In this document: positions 6,797-12,967 of the stretch, one piece after another
Layout: each line of letters opens with the position of its first letter
Numbering within the stretch: the stretch's first letter is position 1
Origin: an uncultured Lachnospiraceae bacterium
Lineage (GTDB): Bacteria; Bacillota; Clostridia; Lachnospirales; Lachnospiraceae
DNA length: 27,877 nt
Reading direction: 5' to 3'
Assembly: GCA_910588405.1 (NCBI GenBank)
Contig: CAJUPT010000050.1
Location: forward strand, 1 to 27,877
The notes under the pieces: generated by a model
What the model was told of the DNA's origin: nothing
The model's database searches: none
The model's input: only the letters and a program-made list of their open reading frames with translations
Program-made: the position numbers and the translations under genes

Positions 6797-7876
6797 ATGG
6801 AACTGGTCCATATGGCTGACATCATACCGCTGATCGGAATTCCATACCCGCCGGGCGGGAGTAGCTCTTATTATATACCCTGTCCCAAATGTGATGACGG
6901 ACCCCGAAAAAAGCATCTGAACATTAACCTGGTAAAAGACGTGTTCCGCTGCCCGCGCTGTGGTTTCCATGGCGGTGTGTTTGACCTGTACGCCTCTTAT
7001 ACCGGGACAGACCGTTCCCATGTGCGCAAAGAACTGCTGGAGCGGTTAGGGATGCGGGACAGTGGTTATAAGGCGGGGAAGAAAGAGGAGAACCCTAAGC
7101 CGCCCGTCCATGTACAAGAGGAAGAATGCCCGCTGGCAGGCATCGATACCAGGCATGAGGCGTATTCCGCCCTGCTGGGGAAGCTCTCCCTTGCGTCCGA
7201 CCACAGGGAAAACCTGCTGGCGCGGGGGCTTTCCCCGGAAGAAATTGGCCGGCTTGGGTACAGGAGCACGCCGGTTGTGGGGCTGAAGGCTTTTGCCGGG
7301 CAGCTGGCGTCAGACGGGCTTTCTTTGTCCGGCGTCCCCGGTTTTTACAGGGCTGAGGACGGTTCCTGGAGCCTGAATCACGAATACAGGGGGATTCTGA
7401 TCCCTGTGCGGGACCCAAAAGGAAGGATACAGGGCCTTCAGATACGCCGGGACAATGCTGCCAGACGCAAGTTCCGGTGGGTATCAAGCGCCGGGAGAAA
7501 AGACGGGCACAGGGCGGAGGGCTGGACCCATCTGGCCGGTAAGCCGCAAAAAGAGATGATCCTGACCGAAGGCCCCATGAAGGCGGATGTCATTGCGTAT
7601 CTGACGGGCCGGGCCGTCCTGGCCGTTCCCGGCGTGAACGCGCTGGCGCAGCTGGAGAAGACGCTCCGGCATTTAAAAGAAAACGGGGTGGAACATATCA
7701 TGACGGCTTTTGACATGGATTTCCTGAAGAACCCGCATGTGAAGAACGGTTACCGTGAGCTGACATGCCTGCTTTCGGCTATGGGATGCCGGTTTGGGAC
7801 ATACCTGTGGGACCCTGGGTATAAAGGGCTGGATGATTATGTCCTGCACTGCCATGACAGGGGAATGCCGGTATGA
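6797..7876 (+). CDS. CHC2-type zinc-finger / DUF3854 Toprim-like protein (primase-like)
   Basis: 359 residues. N-terminus has a four-cysteine zinc ribbon, C29-x2-C32 and C52-x2-C55, with HLNINLVKDVFRCPRCGFHG between and after, typical of DnaG-like CHC2 fingers. The C-terminal two thirds resemble DUF3854 Toprim-like domains: YRGILIPVRDPKGRIQGLQI at about 196-215, then MILTEGPMKADVIAYLTGRA (acidic Toprim-type E) and HIMTAFDMDFLKNPHV (acidic DxD-type). This architecture is common on plasmids and conjugative elements, where it likely helps prime DNA synthesis. No helicase domain is present. ATG at 6797 has AAAGGAGG upstream. Confidence 0.82.
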   Translation: MELVHMADIIPLIGIPYPPGGSSSYYIPCPKCDDGPRKKHLNINLVKDVFRCPRCGFHGGVFDLYASYTGTDRSHVRKELLERLGMRDSGYKAGKKEENPKPPVHVQEEECPLAGIDTRHEAYSALLGKLSLASDHRENLLARGLSPEEIGRLGYRSTPVVGLKAFAGQLASDGLSLSGVPGFYRAEDGSWSLNHEYRGILIPVRDPKGRIQGLQIRRDNAARRKFRWVSSAGRKDGHRAEGWTHLAGKPQKEMILTEGPMKADVIAYLTGRAVLAVPGVNALAQLEKTLRHLKENGVEHIMTAFDMDFLKNPHVKNGYRELTCLLSAMGCRFGTYLWDPGYKGLDDYVLHCHDRGMPV

Positions 7877-7938
7877 TAAACCGGCGGGATATGAATAAGA
7901 CGCTTTTTAACATGGATTTCAACATGGGCACCGAGTAG
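7873..7938 (+). CDS. Possible 21-residue micro-ORF
   Basis: ATG at 7873 overlaps the stop of the primase-like gene (ATGA) and opens a 21-residue frame, MINRRDMNKTLFNMDFNMGTE. Translational coupling is possible, but length and lack of any recognisable feature make this a weak call. Confidence 0.25.
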   Translation: MINRRDMNKTLFNMDFNMGTE

Positions 7939-8018
7939 GGTTGATAAGACTGTTTTTAAAGGTTATAATGGTAAACAAAAAGCCCTGGGAGTTTTTTGAA
8001 TTTGGGAGGCGGATGTTC

Positions 8019-8255
8019 ATGTCAACATTAGAAAAAACCATAAATCTTTTAAATGCCCTGCCGGAACGGCAGATAGAAATCATATATAGCTTTGTGCAGT
8101 TCCTCAGCGCGCAGCAGAAGGCCGGGGAACCCGCAGCCGGGGAATCTTTGGACGATATCTTTCATAATATCGTGGGTGTGCTGCCGGATACCGGAAAGAC
8201 ACTTGGGCAGTACAGGGAAGAAAGGATGCGGGATAAATATGAAACTGTTGATTGA
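8019..8255 (+). CDS. Antitoxin-like small protein of a PIN toxin pair
   Basis: 78 residues from ATG at 8019, with GGGAGG 9 nt upstream; ATG at 8013 is too close to it. N-terminus TLEKTINLLNALPERQIEII and FVQFLSAQQ form amphipathic helices, and the C-terminal GQYREERMRDKYETVD is charged and probably disordered, as in toxin-wrapping tails. It overlaps the PIN toxin gene by 17 nt, the usual antitoxin-first order of type II modules. The DNA-binding class (possibly DUF2281-like) is uncertain. Confidence 0.72.
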   Translation: MSTLEKTINLLNALPERQIEIIYSFVQFLSAQQKAGEPAAGESLDDIFHNIVGVLPDTGKTLGQYREERMRDKYETVD

Positions 8256-8664
8256 TACGAATGTGATCCTGGACATGGTCTTTGGAAGAAACGGCTGTGA
8301 AACCTCAATGGAATTATTCAGAAGGATCAGGGAAATCGGTGCCGCCGCATATGTAACCGCGTCATCTGTGACGGATCTCTTTTACATCATTCGCAAAGAA
8401 ACACATGATACGGAAAAAGCATATGCTGTGTTGGAAAACATCTTTAAACTGGTATCAGTTTTTGCTGTGTCGAAAAAAGATATTGAGAGCGCGCTCAAAG
8501 AAAAATGGAAAGATTTTGAGGATTGCGTACAGTATATGACAGGAAAAAATAATGAGGCGGATTATATTATCACCGTGAACAGGAAGGATTATAAAGAGGA
8601 TTCCCTGCCTGTTTTGACGCCGGCCTCCTGGATGGAGAAGATGGCCGGTTTGGAGAAAGAATAA
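8239..8664 (+). CDS. PIN-domain ribonuclease toxin (VapC-like)
   Basis: 141 residues; the whole protein is a PIN domain. The start KLLIDTNVILD has the first metal-binding Asp (D6). Others visible are D46 in SSVTDLFYII, D95 in KDFEDCVQY and D108 in NEADYIITVNRKDY, the normal order of acidic residues for Mg-dependent cleavage. VapC-type toxins cut tRNA or other RNA and are neutralised by the antitoxin encoded just upstream. ATG at 8239 lies in the antitoxin gene. The pair sits between the replication-type genes and parMR, consistent with a maintenance module. Confidence 0.88.
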   Translation: MKLLIDTNVILDMVFGRNGCETSMELFRRIREIGAAAYVTASSVTDLFYIIRKETHDTEKAYAVLENIFKLVSVFAVSKKDIESALKEKWKDFEDCVQYMTGKNNEADYIITVNRKDYKEDSLPVLTPASWMEKMAGLEKE

Positions 8665-8746
8665 GTGCCTTTCTCAAATAAAGAATGATTTCGCTTTTAT
8701 GGCGCGGATTAATCGATGGGTACCTTAGTTCATCAGAAACGATAAC

Positions 8747-8780
8747 AGTGTCATTTGTCTTTGGGCAGGTGGCACTTTTT
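8747..8780 (+). ncRNA. Repeated leader terminator, copy B
   Basis: AGTGTCA (8747-8753) pairs with TGGCACT (8770-8776) with one G-U, followed by TTTTT to 8780. The sequences CAGTGTCATTTG and CAGGTGGCACTTTTT are shared with copy D (25900-25936). No -35/-10 pair of the kind in copies A, C and D is visible at the expected spacing, so the promoter may have decayed or transcription may read in from the toxin gene. parM starts 161 nt downstream. Confidence 0.6.
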
Positions 8781-8941
8781 GCGTTTTAATGGGCATAGAA
8801 AAATGAAAGGCCCGGTTAAAAAAATTATGGCGGTAACTATGCTAAGGAATACGTATAAATGATTCAATGCGTATTGATGTTGCGGATTTGGAGATTCTAT
8901 CGTGTAATGGGATATCAAAAGAATAAAGGAGAAATTAGTTT

Positions 8942-9859
8942 ATGCTTATTGCGGTTGACCACGGCAATTATGCCATTAAGACAGTAAACCATACATTTGT
9001 CTCAGGTTTGGCGGAGCATTCCACCAGGCCGCCCATGACAGATGAAGTGCTGGAATATGACGGGAGGTTCTGGGCGCTTTCAGGCCAGCGGATTTCCTAT
9101 ATGAAGGATAAAACAAAGGATGAGCGTTTCTTTATCCTGACCCTGTTTGCGATCGCGAAAGAAATGTGGAATCTTTCAAGCGGGCCCGTGTCCGAGCCGG
9201 TTGACCTTGCGGTCGGGCTCCCGCCGGAGCATTACGGCCTTTTAAGGAACACGTTCTCGCAGTATTTCAAGCGGAGGGAGCCGGTGCGGTTTACGTACAA
9301 CGACAGGCCGTTTACCATCACGGTCAGGAACGTCCTGGTTTATCCACAGGCATTCGCGGCCATCGCCCCGTATAAGAGCCGGCTGAACCAGTACCTGCGG
9401 GTGTTTCTGGTGGATATCGGCGGGTATACCACTGACGTGCTGCTGCTTAGAAGCGGGAAACCGGACATGCAGTTCTGCAGGAGCCTGGAAACTGGCGTGA
9501 TTACGATGGATAACGATATTATCCGGCGTGTCGGCGCGCTCCATGACATGCGGATCGAGGACGAGCATATCAGCGCCGTCCTGACAGGCAGGGAGACCAT
9601 CCTGCCGGAAGGGGTGATAAAGACAATACGGGAAACAGCTGCGCAGCACGCGAAGGATATATTGGATAAGCTGCGTGAGCTGCAGGTGGACCTGCGTTCC
9701 AATCCGGCGGTTTTTATTGGAGGCGGCAGTTTATTGTACCGCAGATATCTGGAGGATTCGCCGTTGGTTGCCCAGGGCATTTTCCTGGATGAGGTTAACG
9801 CCAACGCGGCAGGGTATCAGACACTGGCCCAGGCCCAGCTGTCATCCCGCCATACATGA
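8942..9859 (+). CDS. parM: ParM-like actin-family plasmid segregation ATPase
   Basis: 305 residues with the actin/Hsp70 nucleotide-binding motifs in order: phosphate-1 AVDHGNYAIKTV (D6), phosphate-2 LVDIGGYTTD (D158 to D165) and adenosine motif VFIGGGSLLYRRY (257-269). Such proteins form ATP-driven filaments that push plasmid copies to opposite cell ends, in a partner complex with a ParR-type adaptor and a centromere. Length is typical of Alp/ParM proteins of Firmicute plasmids. The next gene is a good ParR candidate. ATG at 8942 follows AAAGGAGAAATTAGTTT. The centromere is not evident; see the repeat-poor region 8781-8941. Confidence 0.87.
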   Translation: MLIAVDHGNYAIKTVNHTFVSGLAEHSTRPPMTDEVLEYDGRFWALSGQRISYMKDKTKDERFFILTLFAIAKEMWNLSSGPVSEPVDLAVGLPPEHYGLLRNTFSQYFKRREPVRFTYNDRPFTITVRNVLVYPQAFAAIAPYKSRLNQYLRVFLVDIGGYTTDVLLLRSGKPDMQFCRSLETGVITMDNDIIRRVGALHDMRIEDEHISAVLTGRETILPEGVIKTIRETAAQHAKDILDKLRELQVDLRSNPAVFIGGGSLLYRRYLEDSPLVAQGIFLDEVNANAAGYQTLAQAQLSSRHT

Positions 9860-9870
9860 AACTGAGAGAG

Positions 9871-9905
9871 TCCGGCAAGGCGCGTTGTCAGCGCGTTTTG
9901 CCGGA
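9871..9905 (+). repeat. Intercistronic hairpin between parM and parR
   Basis: TCCGGCAAGGCGCG (9871-9884) pairs with CGCGTTTTGCCGGA (9892-9905) as 14 pairs, two of them G-U, around a 7-nt loop. No T-run follows. It may tune the relative amount of the two proteins by attenuation or mRNA stability, or hold part of a centromere-like site. Confidence 0.55.
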
Positions 9906-9937
9906 TTACAGGAAATGATTTTATGCTTTGATGGCAG

Positions 9938-10324
9938 ATGGGGGTTGGTATTTTGAAAAAGAATGGAAAATATCGATTTACGCTGCAGTTCGGCATGGAT
10001 TCCGATGAGGAGGTGCGGGCGGGCGAACTGCTGGAACGCTTGGGAAACCGGAAAAGCGTGGTGATTGTGGCTGCCCTCTGCGAGTATATGGAAGCCCATC
10101 CGGAGATGTTCGCGGGCGGGAATAAAATCAAGGTGAGCGTGTCCGGCATAAGGGGTGATAAGCTGGAGGAGATGATCCGGCGGATCGTGGAAGAACGTCT
10201 GGGGGCGATAACGGTGTCCCCGGCCATGCCTGTCGTTGAAACGGATACGGAATCTCCGGAATGGACGGACGACAGTGAAATCCTGGGGATGCTGGATGAC
10301 CTTGATCTGTTCCAGGCTCAGTAA
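9938..10324 (+). CDS. ParR-like centromere-binding partner
   Basis: 128 residues. The N-terminal half, KNGKYRFTLQFGMDSDEEVR then AGELLERLGNRKSVVIVAAL, has the strand-helix-helix order of ribbon-helix-helix DNA-binding proteins, which ParR proteins use to bind the centromere. The C-terminus is acidic (SPEWTDDSEILGMLDDLDLF), a plausible contact for the ParM filament. Position directly after parM is the main support. The start is uncertain: ATG at 9938, or TTG at 9953 preceded by GGGGG. No partner function can be proven from sequence. Confidence 0.72.
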   Translation: MGVGILKKNGKYRFTLQFGMDSDEEVRAGELLERLGNRKSVVIVAALCEYMEAHPEMFAGGNKIKVSVSGIRGDKLEEMIRRIVEERLGAITVSPAMPVVETDTESPEWTDDSEILGMLDDLDLFQAQ

Positions 10325-10505
10325 AGCGTTTATATGGCGGACTGCTTACCAATGGGCCGGTTGCATGTATTACCAGGCAACAGGCATCTATGTGGGCGAA
10401 GAGTCCGCTGAGTTGTCCTGATAAAAAGATTGCGGCTTTATAAATCCAAATGGTAAAAAGGAAAAGGATTACAAAAAAGAAAAAAGGACTCCCCTGATAT
10501 AGCAA

Positions 10506-10534
10506 CTGACAAAATGGGCGTAACATGCTATAAT
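10506..10534 (+). promoter_or_regulatory. Promoter of the Rpn-like gene
   Basis: CTGACA (10506-10511), 17 bp, TATAAT (10529-10534) with TGC in front (extended -10). The gene starts 69 nt later. Unlike copies A, C and D, no terminator hairpin follows, so this gene appears to be constitutively expressed. Confidence 0.65.
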
Positions 10535-10603
10535 TACAAAAAAGGGTGGCTTATATAACAAAAACAGAAAAGAACGACAATAAGAATTTACATGGAGGAT
10601 ATG

Positions 10604-11473
10604 ATGTCAGAAGGGATTACGTATCATAATAAAGATATCCTGTTTAAGATTCTCAGCCAGACCTATAAAGAAAAAAGTTTTTCGGCATATGGGCTTGACC
10701 TGCCGCCGATCAGGGAATTGCTCCCGACAAACCTGCCGAAAATTTCGGCGAATGAGAAGGATGTTGACAACCTGTTCCTGCTGGAGGATGGAACCTATGC
10801 CATTGTCGATTACGAAGCTGAGTACAAAAGATTAAATAAGGTCAAATACCTGAATTATGTAGCCAGGGTTTTGGAAAAGTATTATAAAGAAGATGGAAAT
10901 TTTAACCTGCGGCTGATTGTCATTTACACCGGTGATGTGAAAAGCGCGGAAGCCACGTTTGAAACCAGCTGCGTTACGCTGCGTACGGAGCAGGCCTTTC
11001 TGGTTCACATAGACGGCGAGGCGGCATTTGAGGCTATCCGGCGGAAAATTGATTCCGGTATCCCGCTTGAGGATGACGACCTGATGAAGCTTGTCATCCT
11101 GCCCTTAACGGTTTCCGGATCCGAAGGGAAGCAGGCCATGCTGGAACGGGTTGTGGTTCTGGCGGAACAGATCGCGGATGAGGGGCAGCGTATTTTTGCC
11201 CTGTCCGGCGTGATTGTTGCAAGTGATAAATTTATTGACAGGGAGTATTCAGAACAGATCAGGAGGAGGATCAATATGACAAAGATAGGCCAGTTGTACG
11301 AAAAAGAAAAAATTGAATACGCAAACCAAAAAGTAAAGGAAACTGCCATAAAAGAAAGAACGGAAATGGCTATGAAAATGCTGGCCCGTGGTATTGATAT
11401 CATTGATATTATGGGGGTTACCGGTTTTACTGAGGCGGAACTGCTCCGCCTTCAGAATGGGGAATTAATATGA
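10604..11473 (+). CDS. Rpn/PD-(D/E)XK nuclease-family protein
   Basis: 289 residues from ATG at 10604 with GGAGG 5 nt upstream; ATGs at 10592 and 10601 sit on or too near that site. The N-terminal 100 residues hold the nuclease core: KDVDNLFLLEDGTYAIVDYEAEY at about 53-74, with the Asp and Glu residues of a PD-(D/E)XK site, then a helix and RLIVIYTGD. The family (often named transposase or Rpn recombination-promoting nuclease) is widespread and multicopy in Lachnospiraceae. The C-terminus ends in a typical tail, EMAMKMLARGIDIIDIMGVTG and EAELLRLQ. That tail is duplicated in the next frame. It has its own promoter. Confidence 0.8.
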   Translation: MSEGITYHNKDILFKILSQTYKEKSFSAYGLDLPPIRELLPTNLPKISANEKDVDNLFLLEDGTYAIVDYEAEYKRLNKVKYLNYVARVLEKYYKEDGNFNLRLIVIYTGDVKSAEATFETSCVTLRTEQAFLVHIDGEAAFEAIRRKIDSGIPLEDDDLMKLVILPLTVSGSEGKQAMLERVVVLAEQIADEGQRIFALSGVIVASDKFIDREYSEQIRRRINMTKIGQLYEKEKIEYANQKVKETAIKERTEMAMKMLARGIDIIDIMGVTGFTEAELLRLQNGELI

Positions 11474-11661
11474 CAAAGATAGGCCAGTTGTATGAAAAAG
11501 AAAAAATTGAATATGCAAACCAGAAAGTAAGGGAAAATTCCATAAAAGAAAGAACGGAAATGGCTATGAAAATGCTAACCTGTGATATTGATATCATTGA
11601 TATTATGAAAATGACCGGTCTGACTGAAACGGAACTGCTCGGCCTTCAGAATAAGGCTTAA
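11470..11661 (+). CDS. Tandem duplicate of the Rpn C-terminal tail
   Basis: 63 residues from ATG at 11470, overlapping the preceding stop (ATGA). It repeats the last 66 residues of the Rpn-like protein almost exactly at the start (MTKIGQLYEKEKIEYANQK in both) and diverges after: VRENSIKERTEMAMKMLTCD versus VKETAIKERTEMAMKMLARG. It contains no nuclease core. The internal start of the same tail in the parent gene (ATG at 11276 after AGGAGGA) could also yield the tail alone. It may be a stand-alone tail protein or an unequal-crossover by-product. Confidence 0.6.
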   Translation: MTKIGQLYEKEKIEYANQKVRENSIKERTEMAMKMLTCDIDIIDIMKMTGLTETELLGLQNKA

Positions 11662-11662
11662 T

Positions 11663-11841
11663 ATGACAAAGATATGTCGGTTGTAAGAAAAATCGAGTAC
11701 GGGAATCAGATAACACGGGAAATTGCGGTGAAAATGTTAAAGCGTAAGATGAATTTCAAAGATATTATGGAAGTGACCGGTTTGACGGAGGAAGAGTTGC
11801 TTTATCTTAGAGAAATTAAAATATTGTTGTGCGATTTTTAG
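11663..11841 (+). pseudogene. Third, decayed copy of the Rpn tail
   Basis: ATGACAAAGATA at 11663 restarts the same tail, but a stop (TAA) comes after seven codons and a small deletion shifts the frame. The remaining region still matches the tail pattern (KMLKRKMNFKDIMEVTGLTE, EELLYLRE) down to TAG at 11839-11841. This shows a tandem array of three tails with one degenerate member. Confidence 0.7.
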
Positions 11842-11879
11842 CAAAGAAATTCGGAATTTGGAAAAAGGGTTCAAATATC

Positions 11880-11996
11880 TTGCCAACCAGTAAAAAACCT
11901 GTTATACTGCGTATATCAGTTTCATTAATCGCTTACAGCGATTATAGTTTTCCGGTTACACAGTGTCTGAGAAGTTATTTTTCAGGCACTTTTTTT
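11880..11996 (+). ncRNA. Repeated promoter-leader-terminator unit, copy C
   Basis: Promoter TTGCCA (11880-11885), 17 bp, TATACT (11903-11908) preceded by AAACCTGT. After 53 nt comes AGTGTCTGA (11962-11970) paired with TCAGGCACT (11982-11990), then a T-run to 11996. The terminator stem differs in sequence from copies A and D but keeps pairing, which supports selection for the structure. An internal 6-bp hairpin AATCGC (11927-11932)/GCGATT (11938-11943) precedes it. The first gene starts 225 nt after. Confidence 0.72.
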
Positions 11997-12082
11997 ATTG
12001 CGTAGGATTCGGAAGGGTGCGCCTGCGGCGTATTCTTCCGGATTGTATACCGTAAATACAAATCAGGAATCCATGGATTCAT

Positions 12083-12116
12083 AAGCGCCCAGGGGCATGT
12101 CCTCCGGGCGCTTTTT
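12083..12116 (+). terminator. Second terminator in the copy C leader region
   Basis: AAGCGCCC (12083-12090) pairs with GGGCGCTT (12106-12113), with AGG/CCT extending the stem inward and a T-run to 12116. It lies after copy C and before the ykgJ gene, so transcripts from the copy C promoter must pass two terminators. No other promoter is evident between 12116 and 12222. Confidence 0.75.
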
Positions 12117-12128
12117 ACATAGATCGGG

Positions 12129-12171
12129 GCCTTATGGCTCCCTGTAACTTTTTTCCGGGGAGCCATAAGGC
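12129..12171. repeat. 14-bp inverted repeat upstream of ykgJ
   Basis: GCCTTATGGCTCCC (12129-12142) pairs perfectly with GGGAGCCATAAGGC (12158-12171) around a loop containing TTTTTT. A stable hairpin third in series after the two terminators; no T-run follows on the plus strand. Confidence 0.75.
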
Positions 12172-12221
12172 ATACCCGTGCGTAATAAATAAAAAAGGCC
12201 GTTTAAGACGGCGGAAAGGAA

Positions 12222-12941
12222 ATGATGATGAAAGATTTTGTAACCCTGATGGCGCCGCTGCCCTTAACAGGGACTTTCCCGTTCCACTGTGAGGCATGTG
12301 GACAATGCTGCCTACATGTAAAAGAAAGCATCCCGCTGGAAGGCCCGGACGTATTCAGGCTCGCGCGGTTTTTGCGGGACGGGGATGAACGGATCAGGAG
12401 TACGGCGGATGTCCTGTTGAGGTACGCGGAAGTGACAGTTTTAAGTTCGTCCGGTTACGCGATGTATGTTTTGAAAACAACCGGGCGGGAAGAAGCCTGC
12501 GTTTTTCTGAAAGACAACAGGTGCATGGTTCATCCCGCAAAGCCTAAAGCGTGCCGGACATATCCCGTTTCAGCCGTACCGGACGGGGATGGAAGCTACA
12601 TAGCCCATTTAAGCATGGATCGGCCCTATCATTTCAAGGGGCCGGAGGTATCGGTAAAGAGATGGATAAAACGATACTGTAAGAAAGAGGAATACGATTT
12701 CTGGGTCATGGAGTTTGGATCGGCCGTGACAATTGAAAGACTGCTCGGCAGAGTCCCGGAGACTGAAAAGGACAGGGCAATTGATACATTCCTGCGCTTT
12801 AAATACCTGGATTACGGCCTGGACAAGCCGTTCTTTCCTCAGTTTAAGGAAAATAACCAAAAATTGATGGAGGCCTTGCGGGCAATGGTGCTGGAGACAG
12901 GCTTGGAAACTTATCCGGAAGAGAGAATAAATCATAGGTAA
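12222..12941 (+). CDS. YkgJ-family cysteine cluster protein
   Basis: 239 residues. N-terminal C-x2-C-x2-CC motif (C23, C26, C29, C30) followed by CVFLKDNRCMVH (C93, C101, H104) and C111 in KACRTYP make the CxxCxxCC and CxxxxC..C arrangement of the YkgJ family, predicted to bind zinc or an iron-sulfur cluster. Biochemical function is unknown; such genes often accompany flagellar-methyltransferase or AAA-type systems. Three ATG codons (12222, 12225, 12228) follow GGAAAGGA. It is the first gene of an operon with the AAA+ ATPase (26 nt downstream) and the VWA protein, so it is likely a partner of that machine. Confidence 0.8.
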   Translation: MMMKDFVTLMAPLPLTGTFPFHCEACGQCCLHVKESIPLEGPDVFRLARFLRDGDERIRSTADVLLRYAEVTVLSSSGYAMYVLKTTGREEACVFLKDNRCMVHPAKPKACRTYPVSAVPDGDGSYIAHLSMDRPYHFKGPEVSVKRWIKRYCKKEEYDFWVMEFGSAVTIERLLGRVPETEKDRAIDTFLRFKYLDYGLDKPFFPQFKENNQKLMEALRAMVLETGLETYPEERINHR

Positions 12942-12967
12942 TTTCCATAGGAAAGGAGATCATTGAA

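Larger units (their letters stand above)
11842..12221. other. Non-coding region upstream of the ykgJ-AAA-VWA operon
   Basis: 380 bp without a gene. It holds copy C of the repeated leader (11880-11996), a terminator (12083-12116) and a large inverted repeat (12129-12171), plus a small GCCGT/ACGGC hairpin next to the ribosome binding site of the following gene. Confidence 0.7.

Noticed and set aside
10334..10411. Short frame after parR (MADCLPMGRLHV...)
   Set aside because: Only 25 codons, no ribosome binding site, no family resemblance.
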